A DNA stretch of 64,000 nucleotides. Source: Psychromonas ossibalaenae ATCC BAA-1528. Its GTDB lineage: Bacteria; Pseudomonadota; Gammaproteobacteria; Enterobacterales; Psychromonadaceae. A model generated the notes under the pieces. The model searched no databases, was not told the DNA's origin, and was given only the letters and a program-made list of their open reading frames with translations. The stretch is taken from positions 127,401 through 191,400 of the forward strand of contig NZ_KB906967.1 in assembly GCF_000381745.1 (NCBI RefSeq), given 5' to 3'. Made by a program: the position numbers and the translations under genes. Shown in pieces: positions 19,189 to 27,930 of the stretch (the stretch's first letter is position 1; each line of letters begins with the position of its first letter).

Positions 19189-20781
19189 ATGTCGCAAGTT
19201 ACAGATAAGTACAGTATCGACAATACTGACTACAGTGTCGGTCAGGATAACGTCCAGAAATGGGGATTTGACGTTCATAATCCAGTGTTTGGCATAAGTG
19301 CAGGACTGATTATATTCTTCATCGTTGCGCTGCTTGCAACGGATGCCTCAACAGCAAAAGCAGCACTAGACGATATCAAGTGGCAGATCATCAATAACTT
19401 TGATGGTTTGATCATGTGGTCAGGTAATATATTTGTTATTTTCAGTTTGGCTTTGGTTGTCTCACCTTTTGGTAAAATCCGTATCGGCGGAATAAATGCC
19501 AAACCGGAACACTCCAATATCTCCTGGTTTGCGATGTTATTTGCAGCAGGTATGGGTATTGGCCTTATGTTCTGGGGGGTCGCAGAGCCTGTTGCTTACT
19601 ATACAGGCTGGTATGAAACGCCGCTTGGTGTAGATGCATATACAGCTGAAGCTGCTAAAGTCGCCCTAGGTGCAACGATGTTTCACTGGGGCTTCCACCC
19701 GTGGGCAATCTATGCCGTAGTTGCACTTTCTCTCGCTTTTTTCGCCTACAACAAAGGCCTGCCGCTTTCAATGCGTTCCATTTTTTACCCTATCCTCGGT
19801 GATCGCACCTGGGGCTGGTTTGGCCACATCATTGATATATTATCGGTTATTGCAACGTTGTTTGGCCTTGCGACCTCACTTGGCTTAGGTGCACAGCAGG
19901 CTGCAAGCGGTATTAGTCACGTATTTGGTATCGATAGCGGCATTGGTCTGCAGATTGGTGTCATTATTTTTGTCACCTGCCTGGCTGTGGTGTCGGTAAT
20001 TCGCGGTATCAATGGCGGTGTTAAAGTTCTCAGTAATGCAAACTTACTCATTGCATTTGCCTTGTTATTGTTTGTGACCCTTGCTGGTTTTGCAATTGCA
20101 CTTAATACGCTTCCGACAACCCTGATGGGCTATATTGAAAACATTTTACCGCTCAGTAATCCTCATGGTCGCGAAGACGAAGCCTGGATGCATGGCTGGA
20201 CAGTATTCTACTGGGCCTGGTGGATTTCCTGGTCTCCATGTGTAGGTATGTTTATTGCACGTGTATCAAAAGGCCGTACCGTACGTGAGTTTATCATTGC
20301 AGTGATCTTCATCCCTACTCTGATTACGCTGCTTTGGATGTCTGTCTTTGGTGGTATTGCCATTGACCAGGTAGCCAATAAAGTAGGAGAACTCGGTACA
20401 AACGGTTTGACAGACATTACTCTATCACTATTCAATGTCTACGAGGCGCTGCCGTTAAGCACGATGCTTTCAGTAGTCTCGATTATCCTTATTATGGTAT
20501 TTTTTATTACCTCTTCGGACTCCGCTTCTCTGGTTATCGACAGTATTACAGCGGGCGGTAAAATAGATGCGCCAGTTCCTCAGCGTATTTTCTGGGCAAC
20601 AACTGAAGGGACAATTGCAGCCGTTCTACTTTGGGTTGGCGGGACAGAGGCAATACAGGCGCTGCAGGCAGGGGCAATTTCCACAGCCTTGCCATTCACT
20701 ATTATTTTATTAATAATGTGCGTGAGCCTGCTGATGGGGATGCGAACCGAAATGGTTCACTACAAGCCAGCCGATAACTAG
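19189..20781 (+). CDS. BCCT-family betaine/choline/carnitine transporter
   Basis: The 530-residue protein has about 12 membrane segments and strong BCCT signatures: AGMGIGLMFWGVAEP (residues about 117-131), MFHWGFHPWAIYA, the signature WAWWISWSPCVGMFIARVS and FFITSSDSASLVI. The GMGIG substrate-site stretch is typical of Na+-coupled members. These import glycine betaine or related compounds for osmotic protection, and proB (proline synthesis) follows 600 bases downstream, which fits salt adaptation. A perfect terminator directly follows, so it is monocistronic. A long 616-base leader region precedes it and is likely the site of osmotic control. Confidence 0.95.
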   Translation: MSQVTDKYSIDNTDYSVGQDNVQKWGFDVHNPVFGISAGLIIFFIVALLATDASTAKAALDDIKWQIINNFDGLIMWSGNIFVIFSLALVVSPFGKIRIGGINAKPEHSNISWFAMLFAAGMGIGLMFWGVAEPVAYYTGWYETPLGVDAYTAEAAKVALGATMFHWGFHPWAIYAVVALSLAFFAYNKGLPLSMRSIFYPILGDRTWGWFGHIIDILSVIATLFGLATSLGLGAQQAASGISHVFGIDSGIGLQIGVIIFVTCLAVVSVIRGINGGVKVLSNANLLIAFALLLFVTLAGFAIALNTLPTTLMGYIENILPLSNPHGREDEAWMHGWTVFYWAWWISWSPCVGMFIARVSKGRTVREFIIAVIFIPTLITLLWMSVFGGIAIDQVANKVGELGTNGLTDITLSLFNVYEALPLSTMLSVVSIILIMVFFITSSDSASLVIDSITAGGKIDAPVPQRIFWATTEGTIAAVLLWVGGTEAIQALQAGAISTALPFTIILLIMCVSLLMGMRTEMVHYKPADN

Positions 20782-20801
20782 CAGGAAATTCCTATAACAC
20801 T

Positions 20802-20839
20802 ACAAAACTCCACCAGCGCGGTGGAGTTTTGTATTCATC
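20802..20839 (+). terminator. Strong rho-independent terminator after the BCCT gene
   Basis: A perfect 13-bp stem (20802-20814 with 20820-20832) with loop AGCGC, starting 20 bases after the stop codon. The stem base contains the T-run GTTTTGT, giving a typical transcription stop. Confidence 0.9.
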
Positions 20840-21407
20840 CAATATGTTGTGGCCGAGTGCTATTCGTCATAAATTTATCGCTTTCTGAGGTGGAACGGGA
20901 CATAGCGTCTTAGCTTTTTATTCTTTAATATCAACTGACTCAACCGATATAGACTCATAGATCTTGCCTGTTTCCATGCGTAATAAGGTGTAAATTAATA
21001 CTTGCTCTTTCGAGTAACATCTCCGGTTATCTATTTAAGCTCTGTCTACAATAGATTGATTATATTGACGATAAATTTTTAGGTTAGTAAATTATTTAGG
21101 ATAACGGTTATGATAAAAAATCTATTAATGGAAGCAAAGACTCTATGCATAGCAAGTTAATTAAAAAAGGAATAATGTGTGCCTTTGCCCTGTAATATGT
21201 CACGAATAGGCGTTAAATCAACATGACTCATAGTGGAAGCACTATAATAGCTGCTCTGAGAATTTCTGCTCTCTCTAAACACCTGCATTTATCGTATTGA
21301 AAATACCAAGTTTTACAAACCAAGCATCATTTATAAATAACTATTTACAACAATGACTTGCTTTTAACTATTGCAGCCAAAGTTATCATAGCAAACAAGG
21401 ACGAAAC
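20833..21407. other. 575-base intergenic region before proB
   Basis: No supported gene on either strand. The sequence is A/T-rich and must contain the proB promoter; I cannot pick one -35/-10 pair with confidence. Confidence 0.4.
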
Positions 21408-22547
21408 ATGAAAAATCATAAATGGAAGCGAATTACATTAAAAGTAGGAAGCGCATTAATTGCACCGGATCGCAAAGGATGCACTTCTCGCTATCTCTTA
21501 CATATCGCTAAATTCATTTTGCAATGCCGGGATATGGACATACAGGTTATTCTTGTTTCTTCAGGGTCAGTTGCCGCCGGCGCTCACTTTTTCGGCAATA
21601 TAGAGAATCCTTCGCTGGCAATAAAAAAAGCGATGGCTGCTGCAGGACAGAATGAGATGATGACATCTTGGGATCGTTTTTTTGATTTTCCATCAGCACA
21701 AATTTTATTAACCCATGGTGACCTGCAGGACAGAGAACGATATGACAGTGTTCGCGAAACGATATTTGCGTTACTTGAACATGGTATTTTACCCGTTATT
21801 AATGAAAACGATACTGTGACAACCGATGAGTTAAAAGTAGGTGATAACGACAACCTTTCTGCCATGGTTGCGGCGGCCGCAGATGCCGATGCACTGATTA
21901 TCTGTTCAGATGTAGACGGCTTGTACGATAAAAATCCTCATACCCACGACGATGCCAAACTGATTAAAGAAGTGTGTAATATCGGTCATGATATTTTTGC
22001 GATGGCGGGCGGTGCACAAGTGAGCGGTGTCGGCACTGGCGGAATGAAAACCAAGATAGAAGCAGCTGAAAAAGCCACTTCACACGGTATTAGAACCTAC
22101 ATTGTCAATGGTTTTAAGGAGAGTTCATTTGAGCTGTTGATGAGCGGTATTAATCCGGGAACTGTTTTCACCGCTTATGATCTGCCCATGCAGGAAAATC
22201 TGCATTGGATGACCCACACTTCCAAGGCACAAGGTGAACTGGTCGTTGAGTCTAACTTAGATCATCCTCTTGATGAACATAGTGAGCAGCTAACCAGTAA
22301 TGAGATAGTGGAAGTCCATGGGGACTTCTCCGCAGGAGACACTATTTTAGTGCGCAGCGAGGATGGTAAACACTTAGCTAAAGCTGAGGCTAATTACAGC
22401 AGTTGTCTGCTTAGTTTTATTAATGACTACGATAGTGGTGAGGACGGTAGTGAATTACAACATCAGACTGGCCCTATCATTTCAGATAAAAATATTGCGG
22501 TTTTGGAGCAGGAAGAGCCGGATGATGATGATCAAAATAAGAAGTAA
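21408..22547 (+). CDS. proB: Glutamate 5-kinase
   Basis: The 379-residue enzyme phosphorylates glutamate in the first step of proline synthesis. The amino-acid-kinase domain shows ITLKVGSALI at the N-terminus, ILVSSGSVAAG, INENDTV, VGDNDNLSAMVA and SDVDGLYDKNP, then the GGMKTKIEAA motif. A PUA domain follows (about residues 270-345, VVESNLDHP onward) and an acidic tail rich in Asp/Glu, an addition absent in E. coli ProB. proA is not adjacent, unlike the common proBA pair, so the second enzyme must be elsewhere. Nearby BCCT suggests osmotic adaptation. Ribosome site is weak (AAGGACG). Confidence 0.94.
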   Translation: MKNHKWKRITLKVGSALIAPDRKGCTSRYLLHIAKFILQCRDMDIQVILVSSGSVAAGAHFFGNIENPSLAIKKAMAAAGQNEMMTSWDRFFDFPSAQILLTHGDLQDRERYDSVRETIFALLEHGILPVINENDTVTTDELKVGDNDNLSAMVAAAADADALIICSDVDGLYDKNPHTHDDAKLIKEVCNIGHDIFAMAGGAQVSGVGTGGMKTKIEAAEKATSHGIRTYIVNGFKESSFELLMSGINPGTVFTAYDLPMQENLHWMTHTSKAQGELVVESNLDHPLDEHSEQLTSNEIVEVHGDFSAGDTILVRSEDGKHLAKAEANYSSCLLSFINDYDSGEDGSELQHQTGPIISDKNIAVLEQEEPDDDDQNKK

Positions 22548-22580
22548 AGGACAGCAAAGCAGCCTATAGAGACCGCCATC

Positions 22581-22593
22581 GGGGGGGGGGGGG
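22581..22593 (+). repeat. Poly-G tract of 13
   Basis: Thirteen consecutive G residues 33 bases after the proB stop, in the 3' untranslated region. Such a run is prone to slippage and to sequencing or assembly error, so its exact length is uncertain. Confidence 0.9.
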
Positions 22594-22702
22594 TTGCCTT
22601 TTAATGAAGCGACCTATAAAATTTCCGGCAGTTTTTTGTTGTCCGTTCACTGACTTCAACAAATGAAATCATAGATAAAACCGAATCACAGTTCAGGTAT
22701 AT

Positions 22703-22733
22703 AAGCGGGACAAGCTCTACAGCCCCGCTTTTT
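22703..22733 (+). terminator. Terminator downstream of proB
   Basis: Stem AAGCGGG (22703-22709) with CCCGCTT (22724-22730), 14-base loop, then TTTTT. It lies about 155 bases past the proB stop, after the poly-G tract. Confidence 0.75.
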
Positions 22734-22784
22734 CATCCTTACCTGCAGCAAGCTAGATGCAATGCACTACAGTCCTGTCAGCTG

Positions 22785-23003
22785 TTAACTAGCAGGCAGA
22801 ATGCTCGGTACTGTATTCTCCACAGAATGTTTTCGAGCTTCAATTTTTTTCCATACTTTTTCATGAAAGTAGAAAACAACAGTATTCACCGCAGGTTCAA
22901 CTAGGGCAACCGCCCCGCCGATCACTATGCTGCCGGTTAATAAATAAGTAACCGTAAAAGCTACTGAGAAATGTAATATTGCAAAAGTCATTGTCTTTTT
23001 CAT
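22785..23003 (-). CDS. DUF2061-type small membrane protein
   Basis: A 72-residue protein with two hydrophobic helices: MKKTMTFAILHFSVAFTVTY then GGAVALVEPAVNTVVFYFHEKVW, followed by a charged tail. The EPAVNTVVFYFHEKVW segment is the DUF2061 signature. Function of the family is unknown. The start is ATG 23003 with GAGGG 7 bases upstream; the open frame extends 30 codons further upstream but those run through the Fur-box region. A strong Fur-box match 42 bases upstream suggests repression by iron. Confidence 0.82.
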   Translation of the reverse strand: MKKTMTFAILHFSVAFTVTYLLTGSIVIGGAVALVEPAVNTVVFYFHEKVWKKIEARKHSVENTVPSILPAS

Positions 23004-23044
23004 GCTCGAGCCCTCTTTAGTGATGATTAAAAACGCCACTAGAT

Positions 23045-23063
23045 GATAACGATTATCATTTAC
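23045..23063. promoter_or_regulatory. Fur box
   Basis: GATAACGATTATCATTTAC matches the 19-bp Fur consensus at 15 of 19 positions. It lies 42 bases upstream of the DUF2061 start and about 160 bases from the CBS-protein start, so it more likely governs the former. Confidence 0.7.
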
Positions 23064-23110
23064 AATGTAAATAGCCCGCATAACAAATTGCATCTTTTAA
23101 ATTTTGATAG

Positions 23111-23119
23111 CCCCCCCCC
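23111..23119 (+). repeat. Poly-C tract of 9
   Basis: Nine consecutive C residues between the Fur box and the CBS-protein gene. The length may vary between cells or be a sequencing artefact. Confidence 0.9.
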
Positions 23120-23224
23120 TATTACAATAATAAAAACAATCGAATATACCTATCTTTATTTTAGGCTTATTATTCACCTTCAATCACCAACATGTATTCA
23201 CAAAGCAGTTTTTAGGAGAACAAT

Positions 23225-23635
23225 ATGAGCACAGCAGTGGTTAAAGAAATAATGAAAAAAAGTCCGTTCACCGTACAGTGCCAGACACCGTTAAACGAGA
23301 TTGTTAAAACCTTAGTTAAAACGCAGCAGAGCCAGCTTCCTGTGGTTAATCAGTCGAATAAACTCATTGGTATGGTATCGCAGGTTGACTGTCACAAAGC
23401 ATTGTTAGTGAGTGGTTACCACTGCGATCAGCCGGTGAAAGTAAACAACATTATGGCAGAATCTTACCCTGTACTTAATCCGCAGGACAGGCTCTCAGAA
23501 GCAGCTATTAAAACCCAGGAAGAAACTGCAGATATTTTTGCGGTAGTAGAAGAAGACAGGTTAGTGGGGATAGTAAAGCGCGTGGACTTATTGACCCTGT
23601 TAAATGAAAACCTTTCTTTATGCTCACCGGCTTAA
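23225..23635 (+). CDS. CBS-domain pair protein
   Basis: A 136-residue protein made only of two CBS motifs: residues about 1-55 (VKEIMKKSPFTVQ, LPVVNQSNKLIGMVSQVD) and about 70-125 (VNNIMAESYPVLNPQD, FAVVEEDRLVGIVKRVDLL). CBS pairs usually bind adenosyl ligands such as AMP, ATP or NAD and regulate a partner. No partner domain is fused, so it is a stand-alone nucleotide sensor by inference. Start ATG with AGGAG 6 bases upstream is unambiguous. Confidence 0.9.
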   Translation: MSTAVVKEIMKKSPFTVQCQTPLNEIVKTLVKTQQSQLPVVNQSNKLIGMVSQVDCHKALLVSGYHCDQPVKVNNIMAESYPVLNPQDRLSEAAIKTQEETADIFAVVEEDRLVGIVKRVDLLTLLNENLSLCSPA

Positions 23636-23796
23636 AGATAATTAATGCTTTATCACTAGGCGGGACAGCCAGGCCTTTCCCCCTCGTACGCTGCATTGAA
23701 TGATACCTCTAATACCAATTCGTCAAACTAACTGGTCTCTTTTTTTATTTGGAAGTGCAATTTTAACCCAGCGTTTTTGATTTTTGCTCTCAACAT

Positions 23797-23951
23797 AATG
23801 CCGAAGCTAAAGCACCGGCTTCGGGTGTTATGGCAGTGTCTTTGGAACTGAGGTTTTAACCTCGGGGGGTTGTGCTTTCAGCGCAATGCCGGAGCTGAAG
23901 CACTGGTCCCGGAAGCGTTTTCTGCATGTATGGAACAGGGGCTTTAACCGC
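23797..23951 (+). repeat. Degenerate direct-repeat pair (about 70 bp units)
   Basis: Bases about 23797-23866 and 23883-23951 share a diverged unit: AATGCCGAAGCTAAAGCAC versus AATGCCGGAGCTGAAGCAC, then a GGAAC...TTTTAAC stretch. The two units contain small inverted segments. They look like decayed interspersed intergenic repeats. The surrounding 23636-24164 contains no supported gene; a 63-codon frame at 23886 runs through the repeat and is discounted. Confidence 0.55.
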
Positions 23952-24164
23952 GCAAGACAAGAGGCGAGGCTGAAGCCTCACTTCCTAAAACATAATATTA
24001 AGCGGATTGATATAACGATAAGTTATGACCTTACACAGATAATAATTATTCCTGAGCGCATCATTAATTTCACTTAATAACGCAGCACGTTACCTTCCCG
24101 TTACCCGTCCTTTCGTAAACTAGCTCTGTCAACTTGGTGCAAACACAAACAAAAGGAAAGGCTT

Positions 24165-25256
24165 ATGTTCTGTTCTTCTCGCTATCTACAAAATATCTTT
24201 ATTTTGAGTGCTTCAGCTGCTTTGGCTGCATGCTCTCCCGACTCAGCATCCACCACAGCCTCAACCGGCTCAACATCAGCAATCACTTCAACTGAGTCGC
24301 CGTCAACAATAACTCCAGCCGACACAACTAATATACGTGTTCCAGCTGAATGGGAACCCCAGGCAGCAGTGTGGATGCAGTATCCTGATCAATGGGAATC
24401 AAGTATGCGTCCGGCATTCGCCAGGATAGTTTCAGTCGTACAGCAGTATCAGCCGGTGCACATGCTTACACGTACCGAGCAGGAAAAAACTCAGGCTCAG
24501 GAATTATTAGGCGAACTCGAGGTCGCAGATAAGAATATTGAATGGCATGTTGTGCCGTTCGACAACGCCTGGATGCGTGACAACGGCCCTATTTATGTCA
24601 CCAACGGTAAGAAAACCTGGATTCAAAACTGGAGTTTTGACGCCTGGGGAGGCAACTTTGGCGGTAATGTAAGCTACAGTAAAGATAACCTTATCCCGGA
24701 TTATGTAGCCAAGCAGCTAAATGTCGAGTCTAAACAATATCTTGACTACATATTAGAGAAAGGTAATGTAGAGGTGAACGGCGACGGCATTCTAGTGATC
24801 AACTGGGACTGCCAGGATCAGCGTAACCCGGGTAAAACCAAACAGGAGCATGAAGCGATCTTAAAAGAAAAGCTTGGGGTACACACCATTGTCTGGGCTT
24901 ATGGTCATTACCCGGAAGACGGCACAACCGGCCACATTGACGGCACAGCGCGATTCATCAGCAGTGATACATTAGTTATCACGGTGCTTGATGACAGTAC
25001 AACAGACGATCAGTTAGTGACCGATGCTGCAGCTGCCGGGATCAAGGTGCTGCGTTATAACGGCAATCCTAACTGGCTGGTAGGAAACGGCTTTATTGTT
25101 GCTATGGGTGAACAAAATGACGACTACAATAAGGAGCTGAAAGTCCGGCTTGAGTCTTTCTATCCCGATAGAAATGTCCATCTGATCGACGCTTCTATTA
25201 TTGCTGAAGCGGGAGGCGGCATACACTGTGTCACCAATGATCAGCCACTGTTTTAA
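24165..25256 (+). CDS. Exported agmatine-deiminase-family lipoprotein
   Basis: The 363-residue protein has a lipoprotein signal ending in ALAAC (lipobox Cys23), a Ser/Thr-rich linker (about 24-55), then the agmatine deiminase/peptidyl-arginine deiminase fold: EWEPQAAVWMQYP, WMRDNGPIYV, GHIDGTARFI and the C-terminal GGGIHCVTNDQP with catalytic Cys355. Family enzymes turn agmatine into N-carbamoylputrescine plus ammonia. The usual enzyme is cytoplasmic; here it should sit in the periplasm or on the outer membrane. It lies 18 bases upstream of a two-component system and so is probably in that operon. The exported location is the odd feature. Confidence 0.88.
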   Translation: MFCSSRYLQNIFILSASAALAACSPDSASTTASTGSTSAITSTESPSTITPADTTNIRVPAEWEPQAAVWMQYPDQWESSMRPAFARIVSVVQQYQPVHMLTRTEQEKTQAQELLGELEVADKNIEWHVVPFDNAWMRDNGPIYVTNGKKTWIQNWSFDAWGGNFGGNVSYSKDNLIPDYVAKQLNVESKQYLDYILEKGNVEVNGDGILVINWDCQDQRNPGKTKQEHEAILKEKLGVHTIVWAYGHYPEDGTTGHIDGTARFISSDTLVITVLDDSTTDDQLVTDAAAAGIKVLRYNGNPNWLVGNGFIVAMGEQNDDYNKELKVRLESFYPDRNVHLIDASIIAEAGGGIHCVTNDQPLF

Positions 25257-25274
25257 TTCAAAAGGAGCCGTTGA

Positions 25275-25952
25275 ATGCAGATACTGCTTGTCGAAGACAA
25301 TATGGACCTGGCTGAACTAATTATTGAATACCTTCAAGCCGAATATATTGAGTGTGATATTGCCTATAACGGCTCCATGGCTCTTAACCTCCTTGAAGAT
25401 AATGCCTATCAGGTTATTGTCTCTGATGTGATGATGCCGAAAATGGACGGCTTCAGCTTCCTGGATCAACTGCGCAGCAGCGGCAATAACACGCCCTGCA
25501 TGCTGCTCACGGCACGGAGCAGGCTGGAGGACAAGCTTAACGGCTTTGAAAAAGGTGCAGATGATTATTTAGTTAAACCTTTTGAGCTGGCCGAGCTGAG
25601 CGCACGGATCAAAGTCCTGGCACATCGACCCCGCCCGCCTGCAGATAAGATTAATATTGCCGACTTGGAGCTCGACCTGACCGCGCAGCAGGCCTGTCGA
25701 GCAGGTCAGCAGCTTACTCTAAGCGCAGCTGAATGGCGGCTGCTGAAAATTCTGGTCAAACACAGCCCGTCAGTAGTAGCAAAGGTTGATATTGAAAACT
25801 ATGTCTGGGGCAGTGAAGCACCATCCAGAGATGCACTTAAGATGCTGATTTACCGATTACGTAAAGTTGTCGATACCCCGGAACTTAGCCCTCTTATCAC
25901 CACTGTTCGCGGCCGGGGAGTGATGATCGCGACACCAGAGGAGCAGTCATAA
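25275..25952 (+). CDS. OmpR/PhoB-family response regulator
   Basis: The 225-residue protein has a receiver domain with Asp51 as phosphoacceptor (VIVSDVMMP), the acidic DN pair near residue 8 and a Lys in YLVKPFE (about residue 97), followed by a winged-helix DNA-binding domain (about 130-220, with AEWRLLKIL and MLIYRLRKVVD). It overlaps the sensor kinase start by one base (TAATG) and has AAAGGAG as ribosome site, so it is translationally coupled within an operon that begins with the agmatine-deiminase-like gene. The target regulon is unknown; control of polyamine-related genes would be an inference. Confidence 0.94.
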   Translation: MQILLVEDNMDLAELIIEYLQAEYIECDIAYNGSMALNLLEDNAYQVIVSDVMMPKMDGFSFLDQLRSSGNNTPCMLLTARSRLEDKLNGFEKGADDYLVKPFELAELSARIKVLAHRPRPPADKINIADLELDLTAQQACRAGQQLTLSAAEWRLLKILVKHSPSVVAKVDIENYVWGSEAPSRDALKMLIYRLRKVVDTPELSPLITTVRGRGVMIATPEEQS

Positions 25953-27217
25953 TGCAGCCTCGCAGTATCATCCGTTATATTTCAGTGCAGATCATGCTTC
26001 TGATTACGATTGTTATGCTGGTATTTATCGCCATGATCAATCTGGTTTACGACTGGGCCAGCGATGATTCAGTACATTACTTTATGAGCCAGGAAGCGGA
26101 AAACTATATCCAACATGAACGGCCGGCTGAAAGTAATGCATCTATAGCGGTTTATCCTGAATACAGCAGCCTGCCTAAAGCTGTTCAGAAAATATTCGAA
26201 AATCAGTCCTGGCTGGAGGAGGATCTCTATTATGAATACCAGAACGGCCGGCATCTCTACTTACTGCCCTACTACAATCCCAGTACAGAGCGGCTGCTTT
26301 TCATATTACACATCTATGATGAATCGCTCGATACAGCCATGCCCGGCCTGACCATTAGTCAAGTGACAACTCTGTTAGCATTAGTACTGGCGGTACTGAG
26401 TATCGGCGTCATTTACAACTTAGGCTGGTCTGTATTAATGCCTATCAAGGCATTATGCGAATGGAACCGGCAGATAGCCTCCAAAGATCTAAAATCCAAA
26501 AACACACTGCAGCAGCCCGATTTCCGTTTTGACGAGCTCAATGAAGTGGCCGGGCAGATCCAAAGCTCACTGATAGAAATCAGTCAACGCAACGAAAAAG
26601 AAAAGCAGTTATTACGCGCTTTAAGCCACGAGCTGAGAACGCCTCTGGCCATTACCAAGGCTTCATTAGAGCTGATCAACAAAACCGAATCGCAGCTGAC
26701 GGCTAAACTTAGCAGCAAGCTGAGCAAGATCCAGCGGGCCAATAATAATATGTGCGCCACCAGCGAAACCCTGCTGTGGTTATGGTCTGATGATTTAGCT
26801 CAGTTTGACACTCAGTCCGTCAACCTTGCTGAAGTCATTAAACAAGAGTTAGACAACAACCGCTATTTAGCAGCCGATAAACCACTGGATATCAGCTTAT
26901 TTGAGCAGGAAGTGAAAATTGAGGCTAATCCGGTATTGATACAGATATTAGTGCGTAATCTAGTTAGAAATGCCCTGCAGTATAGTGCGCAAGGTAAACT
27001 AGTGATCGATTTCCAGCTTGATACGGGGTTAACAATCCGCAATCCAGTCGCAGTTAATACTGATTATGCCAATGAATCCAATGATTACGGCTATGGCGTA
27101 GGCATGTACCTGGTCACCACGCTTTGCCGAAAAATAGGATGGCAATGCACGATTTCACAAGAGACTGAACAGTTTACAGTTCGAATAGATAAATTTGTAA
27201 TATCGGCAAAGGCATAA
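25952..27217 (+). CDS. Sensor histidine kinase partner of the preceding regulator
   Basis: A 421-residue kinase with two membrane helices (about 10-30 and 130-155) flanking a periplasmic domain of about 100 residues. A HAMP-like linker follows, then the H-box (ALSHELRTPLAI, with His226), a dimerisation helix, an N-box (VRNLVRNALQY) and a G-box (YGYGVGMYLV). It overlaps the regulator stop, supporting an operon. The periplasmic sensor is short and I do not recognise its ligand. The adjacent agmatine-deiminase-like gene suggests an agmatine or polyamine signal but this is inference. Confidence 0.93.
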   Translation: MQPRSIIRYISVQIMLLITIVMLVFIAMINLVYDWASDDSVHYFMSQEAENYIQHERPAESNASIAVYPEYSSLPKAVQKIFENQSWLEEDLYYEYQNGRHLYLLPYYNPSTERLLFILHIYDESLDTAMPGLTISQVTTLLALVLAVLSIGVIYNLGWSVLMPIKALCEWNRQIASKDLKSKNTLQQPDFRFDELNEVAGQIQSSLIEISQRNEKEKQLLRALSHELRTPLAITKASLELINKTESQLTAKLSSKLSKIQRANNNMCATSETLLWLWSDDLAQFDTQSVNLAEVIKQELDNNRYLAADKPLDISLFEQEVKIEANPVLIQILVRNLVRNALQYSAQGKLVIDFQLDTGLTIRNPVAVNTDYANESNDYGYGVGMYLVTTLCRKIGWQCTISQETEQFTVRIDKFVISAKA

Positions 27218-27219
27218 AC

Positions 27220-27741
27220 TTATATGGCCTGTAATACACTCTTATATAATGCGCCTGCCATACCTTTAGGTGATGAACTATCACCTAAAGGCAAATTTAT
27301 ATACACAGCTTTTTTACCGTAAAGTTCTCTATAGGCTTTTTCTTTGAATGCTAACGGCTCCTCAATATAAACACTCAAACTGTCTTTAATGCGTTTGGCA
27401 AAGTCTCTATTTTCATCACCTTTATAATAAACACCTTCACTTCCCGGCTCTGCATGCAGATTGATCAACATACAACCCGGATCATTACTCACGATATCAA
27501 CCCGCTCATTCAAGCTTATGTAATCATCAGTCTTTCTAACGTTATTAACCTCTATTCCCTGAGCTTCTAGCAGTGGTTCAAGCTGCTGTGCGACCTCTAA
27601 AACAAACTGGCTTTCCATAATACTATTATGCATAAAGCCGCTGTCTCTGCCGCCATGCCCGGCATTGAGATTAACACACAGCTCTTCTGATACTGCGTTT
27701 AAAGAAAAAAAAGTGCATGCTATAACAATATACTTATTCAT
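27220..27741 (-). CDS. N-acetylmuramoyl-L-alanine amidase-like protein (Amidase_3)
   Basis: A 173-residue exported protein (signal about 1-18) with the amidase_3 motifs: LNAGHGG (His29), a Glu in MESQF (Glu43) and NLHAE (His96), the usual zinc ligands. The family cleaves peptide stems from peptidoglycan. It is shorter than typical members (about 200-220 residues in the catalytic domain) and the C-terminal Glu-containing motif resembling VEVGFLTN is not apparent, ending instead in NLPLGDSSSPKG. It may be a reduced or non-catalytic relative. Convergent with the kinase gene, with two bases between them. Confidence 0.72.
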   Translation of the reverse strand: MNKYIVIACTFFSLNAVSEELCVNLNAGHGGRDSGFMHNSIMESQFVLEVAQQLEPLLEAQGIEVNNVRKTDDYISLNERVDIVSNDPGCMLINLHAEPGSEGVYYKGDENRDFAKRIKDSLSVYIEEPLAFKEKAYRELYGKKAVYINLPLGDSSSPKGMAGALYKSVLQAI

Positions 27742-27825
27742 TTATATTCCTCTGCGTAAAGATTATAACTGCCTCTGCATGGGCTGAAACAGTTGTTATT
27801 AAAACTGATGATATTTGTTACCTCG

Positions 27826-27846
27826 TTCCCGCGCTCCGCGTGGGAA
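27826..27846. repeat. REP-like palindromic repeat
   Basis: TTCCCGCG-CTCC-GCGTGGGAA forms a short hairpin with one G-T pairing and resembles the interspersed TTCCCACGCTCTGCGTGGGAA element common in many gammaproteobacteria. Single copy here between the amidase-like and DUF418 genes. Copy number elsewhere cannot be judged. Confidence 0.55.
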
Positions 27847-27930
27847 TGCATAGATTGATAGTTAACACAGCCGACACTGACCGGAGCTCCTGCTCAGAGC
27901 ATGGTAACCAGATAAATTTGTAAGCGGCAG

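Noticed and set aside
23886-24077. 63-codon frame in the degenerate repeat
   Set aside because: Runs through intergenic repeats and encodes a basic, composition-biased peptide.
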